From NCBI GenBank assembly GCA_964579765.1, contig CAZOIK010000062.1:1-7381 (forward strand): a stretch of 7,381 nucleotides of DNA, given 5' to 3'. Each line of letters starts with the position of its first letter. Positions within the stretch are counted from its first letter, which is position 1. The notes beneath the pieces were generated by a model, which searched no databases, was not told where the DNA came from, and was given only the letters and a program-made list of their open reading frames with translations. The translations under genes and the position numbers were made by a program. This document shows, piece by piece, positions 1 through 6,534 of the stretch. The stretch is from DATNBT01 sp964579765. GTDB lineage: Bacteria > Acidobacteriota > Vicinamibacteria > Vicinamibacterales > CAVVIG01.

Positions 1-12
1 CGGCGCGTCACA

Positions 13-60
13 CGTAGCGTCCGGCTTCATCCGGACGTACGCCCGAAGGCGGACGCCACG
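13..60. repeat. Imperfect extragenic palindrome (REP-like), possible terminator of the efflux operon
   Basis: The outer arms CGTAGCGTCC (13-22) and GGACGCCACG (51-60) are complementary at 9 of 10 positions, with one A/C mismatch at 16/57. Two smaller hairpins compete with or nest inside this stem: GTCCGG-CTTCAT-CCGGAC at 19-36 (perfect 6-bp stem) and CGCC-CGAA-GGCG at 40-51, which extends outward to 36-55 with one mismatch. The element lies just downstream of the last gene of the minus-strand operon and has no T-run, so it is not a textbook intrinsic terminator. It could still stabilise the mRNA end or slow RNA polymerase. It shares the words GTAGCG and CCCGAAGG with the palindrome at 7288-7323, which suggests one dispersed repeat family. 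The pairing is seen directly; the function is inferred. Confidence 0.7.
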
Positions 61-77
61 TCGAATCCGGAAGCGCG

Positions 78-1484
78 CTAGCGCTGCCAGCCGCCGCCGA
101 GCGCGCGATAGATCTCGACGAACGCCGACAGCTCGCCGAGCTGCGCCTGCGTGAGCGACAGCTGGGCGTCGAACAGCCGCGTGTCGGCGTCGAGGACTTC
201 GAGATAGCTCGCCGCGCCGCCCTGATAGCGGACGTCGGCGAGCCGCCGCGCGTCCTGCGCCGAGGCCACGAGCAGCGCCTGCTGCGTCCGCGACTCGCGG
301 ATCTTCGCGTAGCCGACCAGCGCGTCCGACACCTCGCGGAACGCCTGGCGGATGGTCTGCTGATATGAAATCACGGCCTCGTCGTAGCGCGCCTGCGCCT
401 GCGCGACCTGCGCGCGCGTGCGTCCGGCCGTGAAGACGGGCGCCGTCGCGCTGAGCGCCACGGTGTAGATCGCGTTGGGCCCTGCGAAGAGCGACGCCAG
501 CGCGGTGCTCTCGAAGCCGCCGGATCCCGTCAGCGGGATGCTGGGGAAGTACGCCGCGCGGGCGACGCCGATCTGCGCGTTCGCCGCGACGAGCTGCTGT
601 TCCGACGCCTCGACGTCGGGCCGTTGTGTGAGCAGCGTCGAGGGCAGCCCGGCGGGCACGTCGGGCGCGTGCGGCTCGTCGGTCAGCGCCAGGCCGCGAT
701 CGACCGGCCCGGGGTTGCGACCGAGCAGCACCTGGATGAAGTTCTCCTGCTGCGCGATCTGCCGCTCGAGCGTCGCGATCTCCGCCGTGGCGCCGTAGAC
801 GAGCTGCTCGGCCTGCCGGACGTCGATGAGCGACGTGACGCCGCCGCGCTCGCGCACCTGCGTGAGGCGCAGCGACTCCTGGCGCGACGCGAGCGTCCGG
901 CGCGAGATGTCGAGCTCGAGATCGAGCGCGCGCAGGCCGAAGTACGCGTTCGCCACCTGGCTGACGAGCGTCGTCACGACGGCGCGCTGCGCCCAGGCGG
1001 TGCCGAGCAGCTGCGCGCGCGCGGCCTCAGTGGCGCGGCGGTACTTGCCCCAGAAGTCGAGCTCCCACGAGACCGAGCCCTGCACCTCGAACGCCAGGAC
1101 GTTGAGCGAGGGCAGGCCAAGCGCGACCGGTGGACGTTCGCCGAGGACGTCGGCCTCAGCATTGACGTTCGGGAACTGATCGGCGCGGGTGATGCCGAGC
1201 TGCGCCTGCGCTTCGAGAATGCGCACCGCGGCGACCCGCACGTCCGCGTTATCCGCGAGCGCCGTCCGGACGAGCGCCTGGAGCACGGGATCCGGAAAGA
1301 CCTGCCACCACGCCTCGCTCGCGAGCGACGCGCTCGTCGCGTCCGGCGGCGGCGCCGCGCCGGCCGGACCGCGGAAGGCGGCAGGGACGTCCACGGGCGG
1401 ACGCTTGTAGTTCGGGCCCACCAGACAGGCGGACGCGATCAGGCTCGCGGCGACGAGCGGCAGCAGCGCGACAGGGCGGCTCAT
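78..1484 (-). CDS. Outer-membrane factor of an RND efflux pump, NodT/OprM-type lipoprotein channel
   Basis: This is the 468-residue outer-membrane exit duct of the pump. Members of this family form a trimeric beta-barrel and long alpha-helical tunnel that docks on the adaptor. The N-terminus is a lipoprotein signal with the acylated Cys predicted at residue 20 (IASAC), followed by the family hallmark VGPNYKRP (22-29). The -3 residue of the lipobox is Ala, slightly unusual, but the CxVGPxYxRP context is typical. The two homologous OEP repeats are visible: the first has ELDFWGKYRR near 141-150, and the second has LLTQRPDV (284-291) and AYFPSIPLTG (311-320), then APVFTAGRTRAQV (348-360) and YQGGAASYLEVLDA (420-433). 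It ends in ALGGGWQR, a classic NodT-type C-terminus. Length is normal for the family. The start overlaps the RND stop by ATGA, and a good Shine-Dalgarno (GAAGGA) lies 8 bases upstream. It is the last gene of the operon. Confidence 0.96.
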   Translation of the reverse strand: MSRPVALLPLVAASLIASACLVGPNYKRPPVDVPAAFRGPAGAAPPPDATSASLASEAWWQVFPDPVLQALVRTALADNADVRVAAVRILEAQAQLGITRADQFPNVNAEADVLGERPPVALGLPSLNVLAFEVQGSVSWELDFWGKYRRATEAARAQLLGTAWAQRAVVTTLVSQVANAYFGLRALDLELDISRRTLASRQESLRLTQVRERGGVTSLIDVRQAEQLVYGATAEIATLERQIAQQENFIQVLLGRNPGPVDRGLALTDEPHAPDVPAGLPSTLLTQRPDVEASEQQLVAANAQIGVARAAYFPSIPLTGSGGFESTALASLFAGPNAIYTVALSATAPVFTAGRTRAQVAQAQARYDEAVISYQQTIRQAFREVSDALVGYAKIRESRTQQALLVASAQDARRLADVRYQGGAASYLEVLDADTRLFDAQLSLTQAQLGELSAFVEIYRALGGGWQR

Positions 1485-4400
1485 GACGCGGGTCCTTCGT
1501 CCGGCACCGCGTCCATCGCGTGCGCGCGTCCCCGCGCCGCGCGGGCCGCCGCACGCTCGATGAGCACGAAGAGCAGCGGGATGAGGAAGATCGCGATGAG
1601 CGTCGCCGTCAGCATCCCCGAGACGACGACGGTGCCGAGGATGCGGCGCGAGGCGGCGCCCGATCCCGTGGCGAACCAGAGCGGCAGCGTGCCGAGGATG
1701 AACGCGAACGACGTCATCAGAATCGGGCGCAGGCGCAGCCGCGCGCCTTCGAGCGCGGCCTCCACGAGATCCATGCCGCCCTCGAGCCGCGCCTTCGCGA
1801 ACTCCACGATCAGAATCGCGTTCTTCGCGGCGAGGCCGATGAGCATGATCACGCCGATCTGCGCGTAGACGTCGAAGTCGTACTGGCGCGCGAAGAGGCC
1901 GAGGAACGCCCCGAACACGGCGACCGGCACCGACAGCAGGACAGAGAAGGGCAGCGACCAGCTTTCGTAGAGCGCCGCGAGGATGAGGAACACGAACGCG
2001 ATCGACAGGCCGAAGATCGCGGCCGATCCGCCCGCGTGCTTCTCCTGGTAGGAGAGATCCGACCAGTCGTAGCCCAGCTCGCGCGGCATCGTCTGATCCG
2101 CGACCTGCTGGAGCGCGTCGAGCGCCTGGCCCGAGCTGTAGCCCGGCGCGGCCGCGCCGGTGACCTGCACCGCGCGATAGACGTTGAAGCGGTTCGTGTA
2201 CTGCGGTCCGAACGTCGGCTGCGTCGCCTCGAGCGTCGAGAGCGGCACCATCGTGCCGTCGTTGTTGCGGACGTAGAACTGCGCGATGTCGGCCGGCGTG
2301 TTGCGCTCCTGGCCTTCGGCCTGCAGGAACACGCGCCACGGGCGCCCGAAGCGGTTGAACTGGTTGATGTACAACCCGCCGAGAAAGGCCTGCATCGCCT
2401 GATAGACGTCGGCGAGCGCGATCCCCTGCTTGAGCACCTTGTCGCGATCGACGTTGGCGTACATCTGCGGCACGGCCGCCGTGAACTGCGACGTGACGCC
2501 GGCCAGCTCCGGCCGCTTGCGCGCCGCCGCGAGAAACTTCTGCAGGTTTCCCTCGAGGAACACGAGCGTGCCGCCGCTGCGATCCTCCAGCCAGAACGAG
2601 AAGCCGCCCAGCGTGCCCAGCCCGGGAATGGACGGCGGCATGACGGCGAACGCCGTCGCCTCGGGGACGGCCTGACGCAGCTGCCCGTTCACGCGGTTGA
2701 CGATCGACCGCACGTCGAGTCCGTCGCCGCGCTGGTCCCACGGCTTGAGGCCGATGAAGTAGAACGCGTAGTTGCCGGCCGTGACGCGCGAGAGCAGGCT
2801 GAAGCCGGCGATCGTCACGAAGTTCGAGACGCCGTCGGTCTTGAGCAGCACCTGGTCGATCTTGCGGCACACGGCGTCGGTGCGCTCGAGCGACGCGGCG
2901 GGCGGCAGCTGCACGTTCAGCAGCATGTAGCCGTAGTCTTCTTCGGGCACGAAGCTGGTGGGCAGCCGCCGTCCCAGCAGCGCCGCGCCGGCCGTGAACG
3001 CCGCGAGCAGCGCGACGCCGATGAGCGCCTTGCGCACGATGCCGTGGCTCAGGCTGACGTAGCCGTGCGTCACCGTCTCGAACCGGCGGTTGAACGACGC
3101 GAACGCCCGCCCGAGCAGGCCCTGCGTGTGCTTGCGCGGCTTGATCAGCATCGCCGCGAGCGCCGGCGAGAGCGTCAGCGCGTTGAACGCGGAGATCATC
3201 ACCGAGATCGCGATCGTGATCGCGAACTGCTTGTTCAGCCGGCCCTGGATGCCGCTCATGAACCCGACCGGGATGAAGACCGACGCCAGGATGAGCGCGA
3301 TGCTCACGACCGGCCCCGACACTTCCTCCATCGCCTTGACCGTCGCGTCCCGCGGCGCCATCCCTTCCTCGATGTGATGCTCCACCGCCTCGACGACGAC
3401 GATCGCGTCGTCCACGACGAGGCCGATGGCGAGCACGAGGCCGAAGAGCGAGAGCGTGTTGATGGAGAAGCCGAGCGCCGGAAAGATCGCGAAGGTGCCG
3501 ATGAGCGACACGGGCACCGCCACCATCGGGATGAGCGTCGCCCGCCAGTTCTGCAGGAACAGGTAGACGACGAACACGACGAGCACCAGCGCCTCGCCGA
3601 GCGTGATGAGGATCTCGCGCATGCCCTCCGACACCGGCAGCGTCGTGTCGATGGCATAGCGGAACTCGACGTCCTGCGGAAAGCGCTGGCTCAGGTCGGC
3701 CATCACGCGCTTGACGCCGTCGGCGACCTCGAGCGCGTTCGACCCGGGCAGCTGGAAGATGCCGATCGCGCAGCCCTGCTGCCCGTTGACGCGGCCGATC
3801 TGCTGGTAGTTGAGCGCGCCGAGCTCGATGCGCGCGACCTCGCCCAGCCGGACGACCGAGCCGTCGGGATTGGAGCGGACGACGATCGCGCCGAATTCCT
3901 CGGGCGTCTGCAGGCGTCCCTGCGCGCGCACCGTGTAGGTCATCTCCTGGCCCGGCGGCGCGGGCAGCGCGCCGAGCTGTCCGGCGGGGTTGACCGTGCT
4001 CTGCTGCTGCACGGCGCGAACGAGGTCGGTGACCGTCAGCCCGAGCTTCGCCAGGCGATCGGGCTTCGCCCAGATGCGCATCGCGTAGTCGCCGGCGCCG
4101 AAAATGCGGACCTCGCCGACGCCGGGGACGCGGTAGAGCGCGTCGATGATGTTGATGTTGGCGTAGTTGGCGAGGAACAGCGCGTCGTAGGTGCCCTTGG
4201 GCGACGCGAGCGAGAGCACCAGCGTCGGAAAGCCGGTGGACTTGCGCATCGTCAGGCCGAACGCGTTGACGTCGGGCGGCAGGTTGGGCGCGGCCTGCGC
4301 CATCCGGTTCTGCACGTTGACCTGATCGATGTTCGGATCGGTCGCGATGTCGAACGTGACGGTCAGCTGCATCGTCCCGTCGTTGCCGTTCGTGGACTGC

Positions 4401-4633
4401 ATGTAGAGCATGTTGTCCACGCCGTTCATCTGCTGCTCGAGCGGCGTGGCGACCGCCTGCTCGATCGTCGCGGCGTCGGCGCCCGTGTAGGTGGCCGTCA
4501 CCATGATCTGCGGCGGGATGATGTCGGGGAACTGCGCGATCGGCAGCGCCTGCATCGCCACGAGTCCCGCGAGGACGGTGACGATGGCGATGACGATGGC
4601 GACGATGGGGCGCCGGATGAAGAAGCGAGACAT
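1481..4633 (-). CDS. Inner-membrane RND multidrug-type efflux transporter (HAE1 family, AcrB-like)
   Basis: This 1050-residue protein is the proton-driven pump subunit. Family members work as trimers that take substrates from the periplasm or inner-membrane outer leaflet and pass them to the outer-membrane channel. It starts with MSRFFIRRPI, the canonical family N-terminus, and has the expected layout: TM1 (about 10-30), a large porter loop to about 335, TM2-6 (about 337-495), TM7 (about 535-555), a second porter loop, and TM8-12 (about 870-1025). Proton-relay residues match AcrB: D408 and D409 (GLVVDDA), K937 (AAKNAI), R967 (RLRLRP) and T974 (ILMTS). By hand alignment, five of six phenylalanines of the AcrB distal pocket are kept (F135, F178, F605, F611, F626) and the F617 equivalent is Leu613. 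The switch loop there (SLLSRVTAG) differs from AcrB and is about two residues longer. The gene starts 12 bases after the adaptor stop and has no strong ribosome-binding site, so coupling is likely. The substrate is unknown; a heavy-metal (HME) pump is unlikely because the TM4 relay motif is the DD type. Confidence 0.97.
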   Translation of the reverse strand: MSRFFIRRPIVAIVIAIVTVLAGLVAMQALPIAQFPDIIPPQIMVTATYTGADAATIEQAVATPLEQQMNGVDNMLYMQSTNGNDGTMQLTVTFDIATDPNIDQVNVQNRMAQAAPNLPPDVNAFGLTMRKSTGFPTLVLSLASPKGTYDALFLANYANINIIDALYRVPGVGEVRIFGAGDYAMRIWAKPDRLAKLGLTVTDLVRAVQQQSTVNPAGQLGALPAPPGQEMTYTVRAQGRLQTPEEFGAIVVRSNPDGSVVRLGEVARIELGALNYQQIGRVNGQQGCAIGIFQLPGSNALEVADGVKRVMADLSQRFPQDVEFRYAIDTTLPVSEGMREILITLGEALVLVVFVVYLFLQNWRATLIPMVAVPVSLIGTFAIFPALGFSINTLSLFGLVLAIGLVVDDAIVVVEAVEHHIEEGMAPRDATVKAMEEVSGPVVSIALILASVFIPVGFMSGIQGRLNKQFAITIAISVMISAFNALTLSPALAAMLIKPRKHTQGLLGRAFASFNRRFETVTHGYVSLSHGIVRKALIGVALLAAFTAGAALLGRRLPTSFVPEEDYGYMLLNVQLPPAASLERTDAVCRKIDQVLLKTDGVSNFVTIAGFSLLSRVTAGNYAFYFIGLKPWDQRGDGLDVRSIVNRVNGQLRQAVPEATAFAVMPPSIPGLGTLGGFSFWLEDRSGGTLVFLEGNLQKFLAAARKRPELAGVTSQFTAAVPQMYANVDRDKVLKQGIALADVYQAMQAFLGGLYINQFNRFGRPWRVFLQAEGQERNTPADIAQFYVRNNDGTMVPLSTLEATQPTFGPQYTNRFNVYRAVQVTGAAAPGYSSGQALDALQQVADQTMPRELGYDWSDLSYQEKHAGGSAAIFGLSIAFVFLILAALYESWSLPFSVLLSVPVAVFGAFLGLFARQYDFDVYAQIGVIMLIGLAAKNAILIVEFAKARLEGGMDLVEAALEGARLRLRPILMTSFAFILGTLPLWFATGSGAASRRILGTVVVSGMLTATLIAIFLIPLLFVLIERAAARAARGRAHAMDAVPDEGPAS
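1493..1498 (-). promoter_or_regulatory. Shine-Dalgarno site for the outer-membrane factor gene
   Basis: Read on the minus strand this is GAAGGA, ending 8 bases before the ATG at 1484-1482. It lies inside the last codons of the RND gene. It supports the overlapping ATGA start and gives the third pump component its own initiation signal as well as coupling. It is the only strong ribosome-binding site I see on the minus-strand operon. Confidence 0.7.
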
Positions 4634-4645
4634 GCCGCGCCCGGC

Positions 4646-5797
4646 TCAGTCGGCCTGCGCCGGCGGCGGCGTGTAGGGCTGCGGGTTCACGACCGTGCCG
4701 TCGCGCGTCTGCGCGCCCTCGACGACGACGCGCGCGCCGGGGGCGAGGCCGCTGTCGATGATCCAGCGGCTGCCGATGCGCGGGCCGGGGGTGACGACCT
4801 TCGTCGTCACGACGTTGTGGCTGTCCACCACGCGAATCTGAAACGAGCCCTGCAGCTCGGCGACCGCGCGCTGCGGGACGAGCAGCGCGTCGGGACGGAC
4901 GCTCGTTTCGGCGCGGACGCGTCCGTACTGGCCGGGCCGCAGCGTGCGATCGGGATTGGGGAAGATCGCGCTGATGCGGATGGTGCCCGTCTTCTCGTCG
5001 ATCTCGCGGTCGGCGGCGAGGAAGCGGCCGCCGCGTGGATAGACGCTGCCGTCGGCGAGCACGAGCGTCAGGTTCGTGCCGCCGCGCCAGGGCGCCGACT
5101 CGCGCCCGTCGTGGTCGCCGTTGATGCGGCTCGACATCTGCAGGTACTGCTGCTCGCTGAGCGGAAAGTACGCCTTGATCGGGTTCACCTGCGAGACGGT
5201 CGTGAGCAGCGTCGCGGGCCCGACGAGGTCGCCGATCTGCGCGGTCGCGATGGCGGCGACGCCGTCGATGAGCGACGTGACTTTCGTGAAGCCCGCGTTG
5301 AGCTGCGCCGTCTCGACGGCGGCCTCGGCCGACTTCACCGCCGCCTGCGCGGCGAGGTTCGCCTGGACGTCGTTGTCGAGCTGGCTCTGCGCGATGGCGC
5401 GCTGCTCGGCCAGCGGACGGTCGCGCGCGAGATCGCGCTCGGTTTTGCCGAGCTGCGCCTGCGCCTCGCCGAGCTGCGCGCGGGCCTGCGCGAGCGCGGC
5501 CTCGAGCGGGCGCGGGTCGATTTCGAACAGCACCTCCCCCTTGCGCACGACGGCGCCTTCCTCGTAGTCGCGCTTGACGAGATAGCCGGAGACCTGCGGC
5601 CGGATCTGCGCGTTGACGTAGCCGTCGAGCGTCGCAATCCATTCCGACGTCAGGGCCACCCGCTCGGGCGTGACGGTGACGACGCGCACCTGCGGCGGCG
5701 GCGGGGGAGGCGGCGCGGCGCTCGTCTGCCGGCAGCCCGCGAGCGGGAGGCCGAGCGCGACGAGCGCGACGCCGACGAGCAACCGATGACGTGTCAT
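4646..5797 (-). CDS. Periplasmic adaptor (membrane fusion) lipoprotein of the RND pump
   Basis: This 383-residue adaptor bridges the inner-membrane pump and the outer-membrane channel. A lipoprotein signal is clear: a hydrophobic stretch, then LAGC with Cys22 as the predicted lipid anchor. Next comes an Ala-Pro linker with seven consecutive prolines (29-35). The first half-lipoyl motif is IRPQVSGYLVKRDYEEGAVV (65-84) with KGEVLFEIDPR following (87-96). An alpha-helical hairpin spans about 97-170, rich in Ala, Gln and Glu (ALAQARAQLGEAQAQLG). The second lipoyl half is about 171-195, then a beta-barrel domain (about 205-300, with RPGQYGRV at 287-294) and a membrane-proximal domain (about 305-370, LLVPQRAV at 305-312). 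It closes with a Pro-rich tail. Length and order are standard for the HlyD/AcrA-like family. Its start codon overlaps the regulator's stop by ATGA, and the only upstream signal is a weak AGGG. It is the second gene of the operon. Confidence 0.96.
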   Translation of the reverse strand: MTRHRLLVGVALVALGLPLAGCRQTSAAPPPPPPPQVRVVTVTPERVALTSEWIATLDGYVNAQIRPQVSGYLVKRDYEEGAVVRKGEVLFEIDPRPLEAALAQARAQLGEAQAQLGKTERDLARDRPLAEQRAIAQSQLDNDVQANLAAQAAVKSAEAAVETAQLNAGFTKVTSLIDGVAAIATAQIGDLVGPATLLTTVSQVNPIKAYFPLSEQQYLQMSSRINGDHDGRESAPWRGGTNLTLVLADGSVYPRGGRFLAADREIDEKTGTIRISAIFPNPDRTLRPGQYGRVRAETSVRPDALLVPQRAVAELQGSFQIRVVDSHNVVTTKVVTPGPRIGSRWIIDSGLAPGARVVVEGAQTRDGTVVNPQPYTPPPAQAD

Positions 5798-6432
5798 GAG
5801 GCCCTGCGGAGTCCGCGAAGGAATTCGTCAACCATGGCCGAACACAAGCGGGACGATGCGAACGGCGCGTACCGGTTCATCCGGAAGTGCACGTGATAGA
5901 GCGCCTGGTACGACAGCGCCGAGAGCATGCTGCGTGCCGCGACGGGCGCGTTGACGTCGCGGCGGAACTCGCCGCGCCGCTGGCCTTCGCGGATGAGCCG
6001 CTCGACCGTGCGCCAGCGCGCGACGACGCCGCGCGCCCAGGCGGCGAAGACGTCGGGGGCGTCGGCGGCGATTTCGGTGGTGAGCATCTGCTGAAAGAGC
6101 CCCGCCTGCGGCATCACGGCTCGGTTCCAGAAGTCCATGAGGAACGTGCGCAGCCGGTCGCCGGCGCGGCCGCCCTCGGCCGCGAGCTGCTGCTCGATCT
6201 CGCCCCGCTTCTCGGCCATGCGCCGCGAGAGGCTCTGCGTCAGCAGGTCGTCCTTGCTGGAGAAGTAGTGGTAGATCGTCGCCTTCGACACACCGGCGTC
6301 CGCCGCGACGTCGTCGAGGCCGACGCGGCCGTATCCGCGCTCGAGCAGGAGCTTCATCGCCGAGTCCATCAGCGCGCGGGGCCGTTCGTCCGGCCGCCGC
6401 TGCCACCGGCGTCCCGGTGCCCGTGCGGTCAT
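5794..6432 (-). CDS. TetR/AcrR-family transcriptional regulator, likely repressor of its own efflux operon
   Basis: This 212-residue protein has the TetR layout. The N-terminal DNA-binding domain is at about residues 16-62, with the recognition helix region GVSKATIYHYFSSKDDLL (47-64) matching the family signature closely. The rest is a helical ligand-binding and dimerisation domain (about 70-212). The basic N-terminal tail (RAPGRRWQRRPDERPR) is typical. I chose the ATG at 6432-6430. An in-frame extension reaches back to 6630, but it would run through the operator, the divergent intergenic region and the start of the opposite gene, and it reads as low-complexity Arg-rich sequence. No Shine-Dalgarno precedes the chosen ATG; the predicted transcription start falls on the ATG itself. 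It is the first gene of the pump operon and overlaps the adaptor start by four bases, which points to autoregulation. The inducer is unknown, and activation instead of repression cannot be excluded. Confidence 0.93.
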   Translation of the reverse strand: MTARAPGRRWQRRPDERPRALMDSAMKLLLERGYGRVGLDDVAADAGVSKATIYHYFSSKDDLLTQSLSRRMAEKRGEIEQQLAAEGGRAGDRLRTFLMDFWNRAVMPQAGLFQQMLTTEIAADAPDVFAAWARGVVARWRTVERLIREGQRRGEFRRDVNAPVAARSMLSALSYQALYHVHFRMNRYAPFASSRLCSAMVDEFLRGLRRAS

Positions 6433-6438
6433 CCGATG

Positions 6439-6468
6439 AGTATCACACTGTAATTGACTGGCGGTCAA
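6439..6468 (-). promoter_or_regulatory. Predicted promoter of the tetR-efflux operon
   Basis: On the minus strand, TTGACC (6468-6463; 5 of 6 to the sigma-70 -35 consensus) is followed by an 18-base spacer and GATACT (6444-6439; 4 of 6 to TATAAT). With normal geometry the +1 base would be 6432, the A of the tetR ATG, which gives a leaderless message. The -35 box and part of the spacer lie inside the inverted repeat at 6453-6469, so a bound repressor would block RNA polymerase. Consensus matching was done by eye with E. coli rules, and promoters of the host phylum may differ. Confidence 0.5.
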
Positions 6469-6469
6469 T
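6453..6469. promoter_or_regulatory. Likely TetR-family operator (17-bp inverted repeat)
   Basis: ATTGAC-TGGCG-GTCAAT is a perfect 6-bp inverted repeat around a 5-bp centre. It is AT-rich at its ends in an otherwise very GC-rich region. It starts 21 bases upstream of the tetR ATG, overlaps the predicted -35 and lies 65 bases from the GTG of the divergent beta-barrel gene. TTGAC/GTCAA half-sites are common in operators of AcrR/TetR-type efflux regulators. The repeat is seen directly; binding by the adjacent regulator is inferred from position and family habit. Confidence 0.8.
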
Positions 6470-6523
6470 AAGACGGGTCCGTGCCCGCGGGCCGCCGCTC
6501 GTGCGATAGTGATGACGTTCCGG

Positions 6524-6529
6524 AAGGAG
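6524..6529 (+). promoter_or_regulatory. Shine-Dalgarno site fixing the start of the beta-barrel gene
   Basis: AAGGAG ends 5 bases before the GTG at 6535, ideal spacing. This decides between three in-frame GTG codons (6481, 6529, 6535): the one at 6529 overlaps the site, and the one at 6481 would add 18 polar residues ahead of the signal peptide. Confidence 0.8.
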
Positions 6530-6534
6530 TGCAG

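Noticed and set aside
75..84. A 10-bp perfect palindrome GCGCTAGCGC over the stop of the channel gene.
   Set aside because: It is short, made of GC-rich dinucleotides common here, and has no partner or context to indicate a site.
4579..4612. A short GATGGC/GATGAC-like repeat run.
   Set aside because: It encodes the Ile/Val/Ala-rich first transmembrane helix of the pump on the minus strand (AIVIAIVTV), so codon and residue composition explain it.
78..5831. One minus-strand frame is open for 1917 codons through channel, pump and adaptor genes, suggesting a giant fusion protein.
   Set aside because: Only the part from 1484 to 78 reads as a real protein (the channel). Upstream it is Arg/Ala-rich shadow translation of the pump and adaptor genes, which have clear family sequences in a different frame. 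High GC removes stop codons.
1520..5896. A 1458-codon open frame on the plus strand, antisense to the pump and adaptor.
   Set aside because: It is low-complexity Arg/Glu/Asp/His sequence, the usual mirror image of GC-rich genes, with no domain or ribosome-binding site and full overlap with two well-supported genes.
6481..6534. An earlier GTG start (6481) for the beta-barrel gene.
   Set aside because: It adds a polar stretch before the signal peptide and has no ribosome-binding site. The GTG at 6535 has AAGGAG at ideal spacing.
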